Shown here: positions 51,201-57,659 of the stretch, piece by piece
Position numbering within the stretch: position 1 is the first letter of the stretch
Layout: each line of letters begins with the position of its first letter
NCBI GenBank assembly: GCA_018873245.2
Contig: JAEMBT020000003.1
Span: 3,429,843-3,493,842, forward strand
Direction: 5' to 3'
Length of the DNA: 64,000 bases
Source: Archegozetes longisetosus
Taxonomy: Eukaryota > Arthropoda > Arachnida > Sarcoptiformes > Trhypochthoniidae
Program-made: the position numbers and the translations under genes
The notes under the pieces: model-generated
The model's input: the letters and a program-made list of their open reading frames with translations, nothing else
What the model was told of the DNA's origin: nothing
The model's database searches: none

Positions 51201-54096
51201 AAGTTGAGGATGAGTTGTGGACAAAAATAGAAAACTAAAATTGGCAAAATATAAATTGTAATAAAATAAGGAATTAACAAATAGAATTTATCCAATAGAT
51301 TTTCAGACGCATTACTACTCTCCGATCTGTGTGGACCTACAATACAACAGCAACATTTCAGTCGAATCTTACATATTGACCGGCAGTAATATCTCATTCG
51401 TTACAAATGTCACAAACACTACTGAAAATGTGACATTGTTTGATGATATTATTTTAACTTCGGAGCCTATCTGCCGAAGAGAAAGTAGTTTACTTTTTCT
51501 ATTGCTCATGTTAGGCACTGTATGGATGGCTGTTTCGCTGTTCAATTTCAATAAAACGTGAGTCTCACTTATTTTACAATCAACGAGATAAACACTAGTT
51601 ATAAACTAGTTATACACTAGTTATCCAACATTTTCTAACATTCTATACTAATCCTATTACTTTCTATCAGTATATGTCTTATTTTAATGAGATATTTTCA
51701 AACTAACATCTTGTCAAGTTAAATGTTTTTAAATGTTTTTACCATTTTCCAAAAGCCTCTATAATTATAATTTGAATCTTTTCAATAATAGACTATTTGT
51801 GAATAATTAATGCTAGTATGTATTCGTAATTGCTTAAAACCATAAAAATATCAAGTTGGATTTTAAATCTCAATTTGAGAGATTCAAAACATACTTCTCT
51901 CACAATTTATTGACAATTCTCTTCAAATCTATTAAAACAGTAATCATTTAACCTATACTAGACTTAAAGATGTAAAAAAGCCAGACTGTAGTCAAACTTA
52001 TCCGATTGAATACAAAACAGAATAGTTTCAGAAATAAATAGTCAAACACTATTCTGTGTTGGACCAAATTTATGACTGAAAAAAGTCAGAATGAAACGAC
52101 ATAGAATTAGTATTGATGTATGAATTAGTAATGTATTTGATAGATACTGAATTTGATTGTCTAACATTTGCAGACCGTATTTACAAGCGAGTAAAAGGGA
52201 ATTATTAGCTGACTATGCGCTTCCTTGTGCTGTCTTACTGCTAAGTTTTATTGGATCTTTTGTGTTCAGAGATATTCCAGGTAAGTATAGCTTAAGAATC
52301 AGATGATTGGCTATAGACATAGACCAGATCTGTTCCCATATTCTATGAAATATGAATTCTATCAAACAAAGCACATAAGGCTGAAGGCAAAACCCTTAAT
52401 AACTGAGAGACAAAAAATATATGAGATAAGTATTGGGAATAACCGCTGCATAACAACCATAAGACACCATATTAGGAGAGAATCCTCTTGAGTGAATGCG
52501 CAAAACTTTCGAGTATTGACACAATTCCATTTGGATGAGTCTACAATTTTTCATATCTCCCAAATTATCTGTTCCGACAAACAATTTTTTCTTCAATTTT
52601 TCCCTAAAAATTCGATATAAAATCCGATATAAATATATTTAGTGGCATCAAATTGAAATACAGCTCAGATGGATTACTGAGAATACGATTGAAAATACTG
52701 TCGATCAAGAAGCAGATAAAAGGCATTAAAAGTATAACAAGTGATAGCTGTTCACTTGAAATGGGGTCAAGTAGATCAAATCAATTGTCGACTATGGCTA
52801 ATCATACCGTAGAAGTAGATTTGGCAAAATAATTGACTAGGATCTAATTTGGATAATTTGACATTTCAGTTGAACACTTTCGCTATAGCAATACATTCGA
52901 ATTCAGTAGAGCCCGTCTCGAACACCTGCCGTGGACTGCATACATAGCTGGAATGGGTCTCGGATTTTCGCTCTCATTACTATTCTTTATGGACCAAAAC
53001 ATTTCTGCGGCAATGGTTAACAATCCGTGCAACAAGTAATAAACTACGGAATTAACAGCTATAACGCCACACAACCAAAACCTAATGCTAACAATAATCG
53101 TTACTTTTTTCAATTGTCTAGGCTAAAGAAGGGTTGCGCTTATCATTTGGACCTCTTTGTAGTTGGCATCTTGAATGGCTTTCTCTCGATGTATGGCCTG
53201 CCGTGGATGCATGGAGTCCTACCTCACTCACCGCTGCATGTTAGAAGCTTGGCTGATGTGGAGGAGAGAGTAGATCAGGGACATGTCTATGAAATGTATG
53301 CTCAAATTAATCTCAATAATAACTATGTTCTTATTTTACGAGTTATACTTCTCACTTTCTCTATTCTTATTTCTCATTTTTTGGTTTAATTCTTCTTTAG
53401 AATCGTCAAAGTTAGGGAAACTCGTCTGACAGGCATTGTATCCCATATACTAATTGGATTGTCCGTCTTCTTACTTCCATACCCGATGGCGTACATTCCA
53501 ACTGCAGTTCTGAATGGCTTATTCTTATATATGGCAATAACTTCCCTGAATGGAAACCAAATGTTTGAGAGAATCACATTACTATTCATGGAACAAGTGA
53601 GTAGTGACCCGTTTGTATGGAGACTATAATTATATTTTTAGATTGTTGATAGTCTTTCTAGAGAAGATAAATTCATTGTTTTCTTTATTGATTAACAATA
53701 ACAAGCAGATAATCATAAGAACCTAACCATTTGATAGGCCGCATACCCGCCTAATCATTATATAAGACGATGTCCACAGCGAAAGATTCATATGTTTACT
53801 CTGTGCCAAATGGTTCAATTAGGACTAATGTGCTTTTTTGGATTCAGTCCCTGGCCCTACGTTAAAATGGTCTTCCCTATTATTATATTGCTTTTACTGC
53901 CATTTAGGTAATATGCTCTTTATATAACTGCCAGCTTTCTTATTAAACACCGACCACTCAACCCATTATTTAATTTTAATTTATTTCAATATTCTCTCAT
54001 AACTCTTTTCCGATCAATATTTCGTTTAGACACAAGATAGTTCCGTGCGTTATCGATAATAAATATCTCGAAGCACTTGATGGTGAGAATCAATAA
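5151..54096 (+). CDS. SLC4A11: SLC4A11-like transporter, complete 17-exon gene
   Basis: Solute carrier family 4 member 11. The vertebrate protein is a plasma-membrane H+/OH- and NH3-linked conductance first described as a borate transporter. Join: 5151-5831, 19821-19890, 27022-27124, 35716-35839, 40800-41000, 42894-42975, 44611-44733, 45386-45499, 45990-46122, 49501-49574, 51299-51557, 52174-52280, 52870-53035, 53122-53295, 53401-53596, 53738-53907, 54030-54096. The sum is 2844 nt (947 residues plus stop) with every junction GT..AG and in frame. Conserved blocks run collinear with SLC4A11: [13 protein letters not shown] (188-200), SWLCAM (280-285), [10 protein letters not shown] (292-301), [116 protein letters not shown] and the C-terminal [11 protein letters not shown]. 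The N-terminus is longer and Ser/Arg-rich. The start is either M1 (5151) or M18 (5202), which has the better Kozak context. Confidence 0.95.
7468..7686 (+). mobile_element. MITE copy A (TA-flanked, ~220 bp family)
   Basis: The left end contains CTGATAGCAACCAGAAGT and the right end contains TTGTTGCTATCGAGAATTAT followed by AAGTTGTTGAGT, forming terminal inverted repeats. The interior shares TTTCCATCAGAT and AAGTAAATTGAAAATCAAAT-like segments with copies C and E. Its middle holds a near-perfect hairpin (7534-7564). No coding capacity. Confidence 0.75.
8116..8135. repeat. (ATT)n microsatellite
   Basis: About six to seven ATT units. Confidence 0.85.
8823..8866. repeat. (GA)n microsatellite
   Basis: About 22 GA dinucleotides. 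Confidence 0.95.
12189..12240. repeat. (CT)n microsatellite
   Basis: About 23 CT units with a trailing TCTTT tract. It generates a spurious Leu/Ser-rich ORF. Confidence 0.95.
14008..14052. repeat. 18-bp tandem repeat
   Basis: About 2.4 copies of TATTCTACGAAAGATTCC. Confidence 0.8.
17666..17866 (+). CDS. Candidate 66-residue membrane micropeptide
   Basis: Not recognised as any known family. From the ATG the ORF reads [20 protein letters not shown] and continues as a charged tail containing [13 protein letters not shown] and ending RRNSQRMD. That is one hydrophobic segment of about 16 residues near the N-terminus followed by a basic tail, a layout common to small single-pass membrane proteins. 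A canonical AATAAA lies 85 nt past the stop (17951). It sits in intron 1 of SLC4A11 on the same strand. It may equally be a chance ORF in AT-rich DNA; without homology or transcript evidence I keep it low. Confidence 0.2.
   Translation: MSEVIGTLIFIFGLFLGVLFGVHLEIKSKVSQNEYWKKFSIVMRLLLRSVENVLETTSRRNSQRMD
17909..17939. repeat. 10-bp tandem repeat
   Basis: Three copies of ATAGATAAAT. Confidence 0.85.
18402..18449. repeat. 24-bp tandem duplication
   Basis: Two consecutive, essentially perfect copies of a unit containing ACCGATTCAGCTACAGCCTC. Confidence 0.85.
19431..19506. repeat. 20-bp minisatellite
   Basis: Nearly four copies of GATTCTAACAGAATTTTGAA with one or two substitutions, ending 315 bp before exon 2. 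Confidence 0.93.
19821..19890 (+). CDS. SLC4A11: SLC4A11 exon 2 (residues 228-250 plus 1 nt)
   Basis: The acceptor TTCATTACAG and donor TCTG|GTAAGT flank [19 protein letters not shown], continuing THDS. This is the conserved cytoplasmic block that ends in (L/A)LFT-D in SLC4A11. Entered in phase 0, left in phase 1. Confidence 0.9.
24199..24258. repeat. (TC)n and (TTC)n compound microsatellite
   Basis: A TC run (about 24199-24224) passes directly into a TTC run (to 24258). Confidence 0.93.
25028..25254 (-). mobile_element. MITE copy B (reverse orientation)
   Basis: The ends read CACTTATAAGCTTAATAATC and, reverse-complemented from the right, CACTCGAAAACTGAACAATC, flanked by TA. The internal block TAATGGAAGG is the complement of the CCTTCCATTA-like block of copies A and E, so this copy is inverted relative to them. 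Confidence 0.75.
25942..26298 (-). pseudogene. Dynein heavy chain-like relic
   Basis: In this 118-residue minus-strand ORF, residues 47-106 (about 25981-26160) read like the start of the dynein heavy chain stalk region. The core is [20 protein letters not shown], then YFNSK and a K/R-rich helix. Axonemal heavy chains carry YxTPTSYLELI, then LLxxKR.E, then a KKRYxxGLxKL helix in that order. There is no matching upstream or downstream dynein block nearby, heavy chains are over 4000 residues, and the ORF ends in 12 unrelated residues. It is therefore a detached fossil inside SLC4A11 intron 2, in antisense orientation. Similarity is by eye over about 60 residues. Confidence 0.4.
27022..27124 (+). 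CDS. SLC4A11: SLC4A11 exon 3 (residues 251-285)
   Basis: Encodes [18 protein letters not shown] continuing [11 protein letters not shown], matching the SLC4A11 block with DTIQG and a YQQSWLC-type motif. The donor is CCAT|GTAAGT. Two in-frame acceptors exist: AG at 27020-27021, which gives the same length as human SLC4A11, and AG at 27038-27039, which gives a product six residues shorter. Confidence 0.85.
32035..32119. repeat. 17-bp minisatellite
   Basis: Five consecutive units of TCTACGAATGCATAGAT with a few substitutions (TCTACGAGTGCATAGAT and similar). Confidence 0.92.
34458..34700 (+). mobile_element. MITE copy C
   Basis: The left end CACTCGAAACTGTATGGTTT is followed by GCGATAGCAACCAGAAGTGA; the right part carries CTTGTTGCTATCGAGGGTTA. 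A TA lies at the left edge and a TA within GACGTAAT at the right. The internal AAATGAAATTTGGC is shared with copy E. Confidence 0.75.
35716..35839 (+). CDS. SLC4A11: SLC4A11 exon 4 (residues 285-326)
   Basis: Found by homology. Acceptor AATTAG and donor AAAGAG|GTAAAT enclose 124 nt. With AT carried from exon 3 it reads [17 protein letters not shown] and then [17 protein letters not shown], matching the vertebrate block with KRHV.ISRL and EVRFVILVLAP. A longer open frame exists on the opposite strand here but is an antisense shadow. Confidence 0.92.
36849..36898. repeat. CAGTCTCT-type short tandem repeat
   Basis: Irregular array of CAGTCTCT/CAGT units that drives a Ser/Val/Gln-rich chance ORF. 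Confidence 0.85.
37398..37594. repeat. Inverted-repeat (fold-back/MITE-like) element
   Basis: The left arm TTTGGGTTAAGAGAGTAACA then TGGTTACC pairs with the right arm whose reverse complement is TTTGGGTATAAGGGAATCAT then GTGGTTACC. Inner similarity continues patchily (both arms contain TTACCTAAC). No ORF of note. Confidence 0.55.
40800..41000 (+). CDS. SLC4A11: SLC4A11 exon 5 (residues 327-393)
   Basis: Reads [20 protein letters not shown] then [20 protein letters not shown], the signature cytoplasmic block of SLC4A11 (STKTAMEVARTFATMF-type in human). Acceptor TTTATAG, donor GAT|GTAAGT, phase 0 on both sides. Confidence 0.95.
41141..41209. mobile_element. 69-bp mini-MITE with pogo-like termini
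   Basis: The left end CAGTAAAATCTCGTTATAGT then GAAT pairs with the right end, whose reverse complement is CAGTAACACCTTGATATAGT then GAAT. Both share the TATAGTGAA motif seen in the 1.3-2.1 kb pogo-like element. Almost the entire element is TIR. Confidence 0.7.
41571..41870 (+). pseudogene. Acyl-CoA synthetase / 4CL-like relic
   Basis: The frame at 41601-41700 reads [20 protein letters not shown] then [11 protein letters not shown]. That resembles the N-terminal segment of AMP-dependent acyl-CoA synthetases/4-coumarate-CoA ligases (VANALxxxGVKKGDVVLLC..NRPEFAV). After an in-frame stop at about 41705, another frame gives [10 protein letters not shown] (family: ASPANPLY) and a third gives ADTDM. 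Broken by stops and frame changes and confined to about 300 bp, it is a decayed fragment, not a working enzyme. Confidence 0.5.
42197..42421 (-). pseudogene. Splice-flanked antisense exon candidate, tetraspanin-like
   Basis: On the minus strand, a 225-nt, 75-codon open stretch is bounded by AATTCATACAG| and |GTAAGT, phase 0 on both sides. It reads [20 protein letters not shown], then [20 protein letters not shown], then a hydrophobic span [16 protein letters not shown]. Cys-x3-Leu-x2-Trp-Ile leading into a terminal transmembrane helix resembles the end of a tetraspanin large extracellular loop plus TM4 (GC...L..WI...L..I..A...L.L.G). I found no partner exons, no CCG motif and no other tetraspanin domain. 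It may be a relic exon, one exon of a nested gene, or chance. The open frame extends past the donor to 42113. Confidence 0.25.
42894..42975 (+). CDS. SLC4A11: SLC4A11 exon 6 (residues 394-420 plus 1 nt)
   Basis: Reads [20 protein letters not shown] then YISDYID, corresponding to the pre-TM1 block of human SLC4A11 ([20 protein letters not shown]). Acceptor TTTTCAG, donor GATG|GTAAGT. Confidence 0.9.
42976..44610. other. SLC4A11 intron 6 (1,635 bp)
   Basis: Its 3' portion is occupied by MITE copy D, which ends about 50 nt before the acceptor. Nothing else recognised; the overlapping ORFs at 43725-43952 on both strands look random. Confidence 0.7.
44327..44562 (-). mobile_element. MITE copy D (reverse orientation)
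   Basis: Clean TA-flanked ends: the left reads CACTTCAAAACTTAATAATT then CTCGATAGTAAC; the right, reverse-complemented, reads CACTCATAAACTGAATAATT then CTTGATAGCAAC. Its reverse complement carries ACTTTCCATCAAGAGATAAT, matching the internal block of A and E. Confidence 0.85.
44611..44733 (+). CDS. SLC4A11: SLC4A11 exon 7 (residues 421-461 plus 1 nt)
   Basis: Reads [20 protein letters not shown] then [20 protein letters not shown], the first transmembrane segment of the family (human: [20 protein letters not shown]). The donor AAATTG|GTACGA is weaker than the others. The frame downstream stops within 9 nt, so this donor is required. Confidence 0.93.
45386..45499 (+). CDS. SLC4A11: SLC4A11 exon 8 (residues 462-499 plus 1 nt)
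   Basis: Reads [20 protein letters not shown] then [18 protein letters not shown], the highly conserved TM2-TM3 block of SLC4 transporters containing GGQPL. Acceptor GTTATAG, donor AAAG|GTATTT. Confidence 0.95.
45990..46122 (+). CDS. SLC4A11: SLC4A11 exon 9 (residues 500-543 plus 2 nt)
   Basis: Reads [20 protein letters not shown] then [20 protein letters not shown], matching the human [20 protein letters not shown] region (TM4). Acceptor ATTTACAG, donor ACGAG|GTAGGG. Confidence 0.94.
46123..49500. other. SLC4A11 intron 9 (3,378 bp)
   Basis: Contains MITE copy E (48984-49220) near its 3' end. The rest is AT-rich with no recognisable coding block. Confidence 0.7.
48984..49220 (+). mobile_element. 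MITE copy E
   Basis: Left end CACGTATTGAAAAACTAAAT then CGTTGATAGAGACTAGAAAT; right end CTAGTTGCTATCGGGGATTG then TTAAGTTGTGAAGCC. Shares TTCTTTCCATCAGAT with copy A and AAATGAAATTTGGC plus AAACTGACATAG with copy C. Confidence 0.75.
49501..49574 (+). CDS. SLC4A11: SLC4A11 exon 10 (residues 544-568 plus 1 nt)
   Basis: Reads [20 protein letters not shown] then DAVK, matching the human [20 protein letters not shown] block. Acceptor GAAACAG, donor TTAAAA|GTAAGT. Confidence 0.94.
49575..51298. other. SLC4A11 intron 10 (1,724 bp)
   Basis: AT-rich; no gene, mobile element or notable repeat recognised. The 3' end has two AGs 8 nt apart (see exon 11). Confidence 0.7.
51299..51557 (+). CDS. SLC4A11: SLC4A11 exon 11, glycosylated loop (569-654 plus 2 nt)
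   Basis: Reads [20 protein letters not shown], then an extracellular loop with five N-glycosylation sequons (N587, N599, N605, N608, N612), then [20 protein letters not shown] (human: VLSLLIMLGTLWLGYTLY). Only the acceptor CCAATAG at 51297-51298 keeps frame. The more orthodox TTTTCAG 8 nt downstream would shift it into a stop. The donor is AAAAC|GTGAGT. Confidence 0.9.
52174..52280 (+). CDS. SLC4A11: SLC4A11 exon 12 (residues 655-690 plus 1 nt)
   Basis: Reads [20 protein letters not shown] then [15 protein letters not shown], matching the human [20 protein letters not shown] segment. Acceptor TTTGCAG, donor CCAG|GTAAGT. Confidence 0.94.
52870..53035 (+). CDS. SLC4A11: SLC4A11 exon 13 (residues 691-745 plus 2 nt)
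   Basis: Reads [12 protein letters not shown], later [20 protein letters not shown] then [10 protein letters not shown], matching human [20 protein letters not shown]. Acceptor CATTTCAG, donor AACAA|GTAATA. Confidence 0.94.
53122..53295 (+). CDS. SLC4A11: SLC4A11 exon 14 (residues 746-803 plus 2 nt)
   Basis: Reads [20 protein letters not shown] then [20 protein letters not shown] and [18 protein letters not shown]. This is the most conserved SLC4 stretch (GLPW..AA.P.SP.H...L). The intron after it is only 105 bp. Confidence 0.96.
53401..53596 (+). CDS. SLC4A11: SLC4A11 exon 15 (residues 804-869)
   Basis: Reads [20 protein letters not shown], later [20 protein letters not shown] then [14 protein letters not shown]. 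It matches human [20 protein letters not shown] and VLYGLFLYIALTSLDGNQ. Acceptor TTCTTTAG, donor GAACAA|GTGAGT. Confidence 0.96.
53738..53907 (+). CDS. SLC4A11: SLC4A11 exon 16 (residues 870-925 plus 2 nt)
   Basis: Reads [20 protein letters not shown], then the last transmembrane region including [20 protein letters not shown]. Human equivalents are [20 protein letters not shown] and MKMIFPLIMIAMIPIR. Acceptor TTGATAG, donor TTTAG|GTAATA. Confidence 0.95.
54030..54096 (+). CDS. SLC4A11: SLC4A11 exon 17 (residues 926-947, stop)
   Basis: Reads [20 protein letters not shown] then NQ and TAA at 54094-54096. Aligns end to end with the human tail ([20 protein letters not shown]), so the C-terminus is full length. 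Confidence 0.95.
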
Positions 54097-54664
54097 TGGG
54101 CTCAATATTGAAATAATGCAATTATTATATAAATTTATAAAGGATGAAGAGAGCTATTGGACAAAAAATACACTTTATTAATATTACATAAACTGTATTT
54201 TTTGCTGTTGCTTGCAATACAACAGAATCCGATGAGATCGCCGCCAGAATCTGCTGTTACTTGCAAATCAAAATACTAAACCAAACCACACTCTCAATGA
54301 CTAAACTCTTGCTTATTTTAAATCAAAATTCTCTGACTGATTGCTGAAGATTCGTCAAAATTGCTAAAGATTGGACATTCAAACTAAATCTATCATCAAT
54401 CGGTTCACAGTTTTGATTAGATGACAATTCAGTGAAATTATTAACTGCCAATCGTATCGCCTCTGCTGACAATACATTGAATTAACTGAAAGCACAATTG
54501 TTTGAGAAAAATATTTTTTTTACTTCAAGTTGATTTTTGTTCTCACATATGTATATGTCGTTCATATACATGTATATTAACAAAAACAAGTCAATTATTG
54601 CAAAATACTTACAAAATTAAAGTGATTGTCGACTTTCCGTGAAAACTCATTACATAAATATGGA

Positions 54665-54670
54665 AATAAA
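54665..54670 (+). terminator. Candidate poly(A) signal, SLC4A11
   Basis: AATAAA 569 nt past the stop codon, the first canonical hexamer I found downstream. The site is predicted from sequence only. Confidence 0.35.
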
Positions 54671-54876
54671 ACACTTGAGAAACATCCCAATGCAGAGAAC
54701 GAAACAAAGTTATACAAACCTATGTAAAAGTGTTATGTAAATCAATGTAAAGCGGCGTCCCGTAAACCCTTTTCGATATAATGATAATCATGCGATACTA
54801 CAATTACTATGAAGTTATCTGTTTTCGGTTTATGGCCACAACTCTTTCGTATGACATCAATTCAATTATAAATACT

Positions 54877-54889
54877 AATAAATAATAAA
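54877..54889 (+). terminator. Paired poly(A) signals, alternative for SLC4A11
   Basis: Two closely spaced AATAAA hexamers (54877 and 54884), about 780 nt past the stop. Doubled signals are a plausible main cleavage site. Confidence 0.35.
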
Positions 54890-54924
54890 TTTAATTACGG
54901 GTTTCCGATTCAACCAAACTAAGT

Positions 54925-54962
54925 TAATATATATATATATATATAATATATATAAATATATA
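54925..54962. repeat. (TA)n-rich tract
   Basis: TA dinucleotide run with small interruptions. Confidence 0.9.
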
Positions 54963-55365
54963 AAATACTTGTTGAAAAAAGTTATATTATATCAATTATT
55001 CAACTATTTGACTGAAATAATTCAAGATATATGCACAACATTTCTCAAAAAAGATTTTTACAGTAGAAAAACACACACTATATGTAAATGAAGACGGATT
55101 TCAACTCATTTGAAAACTCAGTTCTCGTCCAATGTTTCATAAATCTAATGAAGAGAAGAAATATTTAACTTATTAGTGAGACTTAACATAATTATTAGAG
55201 AGTTTTAATTTTATTCTATTCGAAATATTAAAATGTTATAAATATATATATAAATTAATCTCACCTTTTAATGAATCAACTTTTAAAGAACTAGAAAAGC
55301 CTTTGCTCAACATTTTTCGTTCATTAATCAATTTGTTTATTGGGTTTAAGGAAGAAGAGAGGTTT

Positions 55366-55422
55366 CAATCTTATTATTATTCTTATTATTGTTATTCTTA
55401 TTATTCTTCTTATTATTATTGA
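55366..55422. repeat. (TTATTATTC)-type microsatellite
   Basis: Interrupted array of TTA/TTC/TTG triplets. Confidence 0.85.
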
Positions 55423-55917
55423 AAATTTCATTTTCTCATCAAAATCGTCTAAACGGCTTGTGTTTAAGCATTTATATTAAGTTATGTATATTTGAATGAA
55501 AGCTGTATCAGAAAAAAAATGTGGACAACTGTTCGGTGAATAAAGTGCTGCATCAGGTTCCATTCACGATCAGTAGGATGTGATAAATGTCTCTAGCGTT
55601 TGGTATCATAAGCTCAATTTTTGGTGTCACTTAAGTCAACAAAAGTTTCTCCAAAGCACAACCAAAACCTTTGGCGTACTTGAAAAGTCAAGTTTCCAAA
55701 CTTAATCAATGACTGAAAATAAATTGATTTTAAGTCATAAATGAAGACAACGAGTAAACTACCGGACCACAAATGCATCACCGTTTAAGTTGATTTTGTT
55801 TTTGCATTAATTGTTTTGTATTACTAAATTGTTATCTTTTGACTCTAAATGTAAAGCAACTAAAAAGACTATTGAAAATTCAATTGTAAAGCAATATATG
55901 GTGTTAAGTAAAACTTC

Positions 55918-55918
<1 letters not shown>

Positions 55919-55992
<74 letters not shown>
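55919..55992. repeat. (GA)n microsatellite, longest in window
   Basis: About 36 GA units with one GCGA interruption at about 55942. Confidence 0.97.
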
Positions 55993-55997
<5 letters not shown>

Positions 55998-56782
55998 AGA
56001 GAGAAAAAGCATTGATCGTTATTGAAGCTGTCCTTCGGGTTGATCTTATACTATTATTAAAATTGTGAATTACAAGAATATGTTATGTTGTGTACAGAAG
56101 AATAATAGCAACCGATTGCACTCCAGGTTCAAAACTAAACAGAATTGTATCACTTTTGAGTATAGTATACACAATTTCTGCAAATTATCTACACTTCTAA
56201 TGAATAAATATTCAAAAAAAAATATACATAAGTATAAAAGAATTATCTTCAAAAGTGAGACAACTCTTGGAATTGTGCCTTCAGTCCAATTAATTATCTC
56301 AGCTTTGAATCAACATTGAAAAATAGGAATAATTTGCTAATCAACTCGAGGGTTTGCCATACTAGTGATTGACATTTACAAATGTTAATCGATATAAAAT
56401 ACATGTAAATTAGTGTTGATTTATATAAAATTATTGTTGAATTTTTGTTGACAGAGAATGAACTAGAGAAGCAAAATTGACATTTAAAACACGTTTCAAA
56501 TATATTTGAAATCAATTCTAAACGCTTTTAAGCCATTGACAAGCAAGCGCTGCAACAATAACTTATACCTAAACTGTTATATTATCTTTACTTTAATAAT
56601 CAAATCTGGTTTTTAAAAATTAAGGCTTAAATAATTCAAATAATAGTAAATCTGTTATAAGAGTTAATTATAACTATTTAAATTGTAGCTCATTGTAAAT
56701 CATTTATATTAAAGTAGATTCAATAGAAACTCAGCGCTCGTTGACTAATAAAAATATTTATAAAACTGACCTTTCATTTCAT

Positions 56783-56788
56783 TTTATT
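56783..56788 (-). terminator. Candidate poly(A) signal, ATP7
   Basis: TTTATT on the plus strand (AATAAA on the minus strand), about 370 nt past the ATP7 stop. Confidence 0.35.
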
Positions 56789-57158
56789 TCACTTGAACGA
56801 CAGCACCCATAAGCAAAAACCAAATCTAAATTACTTTGATTTACATCTCAATTATTTGTGACTTGGGTCAACTACGGCTTGACTTCGGTTACATGACTCC
56901 TAAGCTCGTAAAGGATTGAAACATACTTTTGAGGCTTCCTTTGTATCAATATATTCATTATCTGATGAATGGACTGAAACTAATTACTCATCAGTTATCA
57001 AGTAACTGATTAGAAAAAAGATTATTATTTCCGGCTTCCAAACAACTTTACAATAAATATATATATCTAAACATATGCTTTAAGAAATAAATGATTTATA
57101 AGTAAATATAATAAAACATAGACAACAATTAAAAAACTAAAGACTTGGATAATTATTT

Positions 57159-57659
57159 TCATACTACATGACTCATTTCATAGCTCTTATCGTCATCAAG
57201 AAGTGGTTGTGAACTTTTATCGTTTCTAACAAACGCTTTAGAGACAGGCATCATATTAAGCACTTTACTTAAATTGGCACTAATTAGCGAACCCTTCGGC
57301 TCTGGAATATTTGTATCTTCCAGTCCGCGATGTATTGAAATATTATCGAAATCCGTACTATCACGACTTTGTTGAGTCAGTTCTCGTATGTGTAAGTATT
57401 CGAGGGTTTCTAAAGTTTCTTTAGTCGGCTTTCGATATAGTTTCAACAAAAGAGAAGAACAAACAACGGATACTGAAGAGATAGCCATCGCTGCCGAACC
57501 CATCCACGGCTTCAATACTAAACCCCATGGAAGAAAAACTCCAGCAGCCATTGGAATGCCTAACAAGTTGTAAATACTCGCGAAAACAAAATTTAATCGA
57601 ATTCGAAAAACAGTACGACGAGACAAGTCGATAGCTCCGACCACGTCCAGTAAATCATT
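57159..57659 (-). CDS. ATP7: ATP7 exon 4 (residues 1100-1265, stop)
   Basis: Begins [20 protein letters not shown], directly continuing DVVLVR of exon 3. Contains TM7-TM8 ([40 protein letters not shown]) and the regulatory tail. The intron before it is 78 bp with acceptor CTAAATAG. Confidence 0.96.
   Translation of the reverse strand, partial: NDLLDVVGAIDLSRRTVFRIRLNFVFASIYNLLGIPMAAGVFLPWGLVLKPWMGSAAMAISSVSVVCSSLLLKLYRKPTKETLETLEYLHIRELTQQSRDSTDFDNISIHRGLEDTNIPEPKGSLISANLSKVLNMMPVSKAFVRNDKSSQPLLDDDKSYEMSHVV

Larger units (their letters stand above)
54097..57158. other. Convergent intergenic region
   Basis: 3' flanks of SLC4A11 (+) and ATP7 (-). It holds a TA dinucleotide tract (54925-54962), a TTATTATTC-type tract (55366-55422) and a long GA microsatellite (55919-55992). 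Short ORFs at 55811-56515 are repeat-driven or random. Confidence 0.75.

Noticed and set aside
55811..56068. 85-codon ORF with an Arg/Glu run
   Set aside because: Created by the GA microsatellite.
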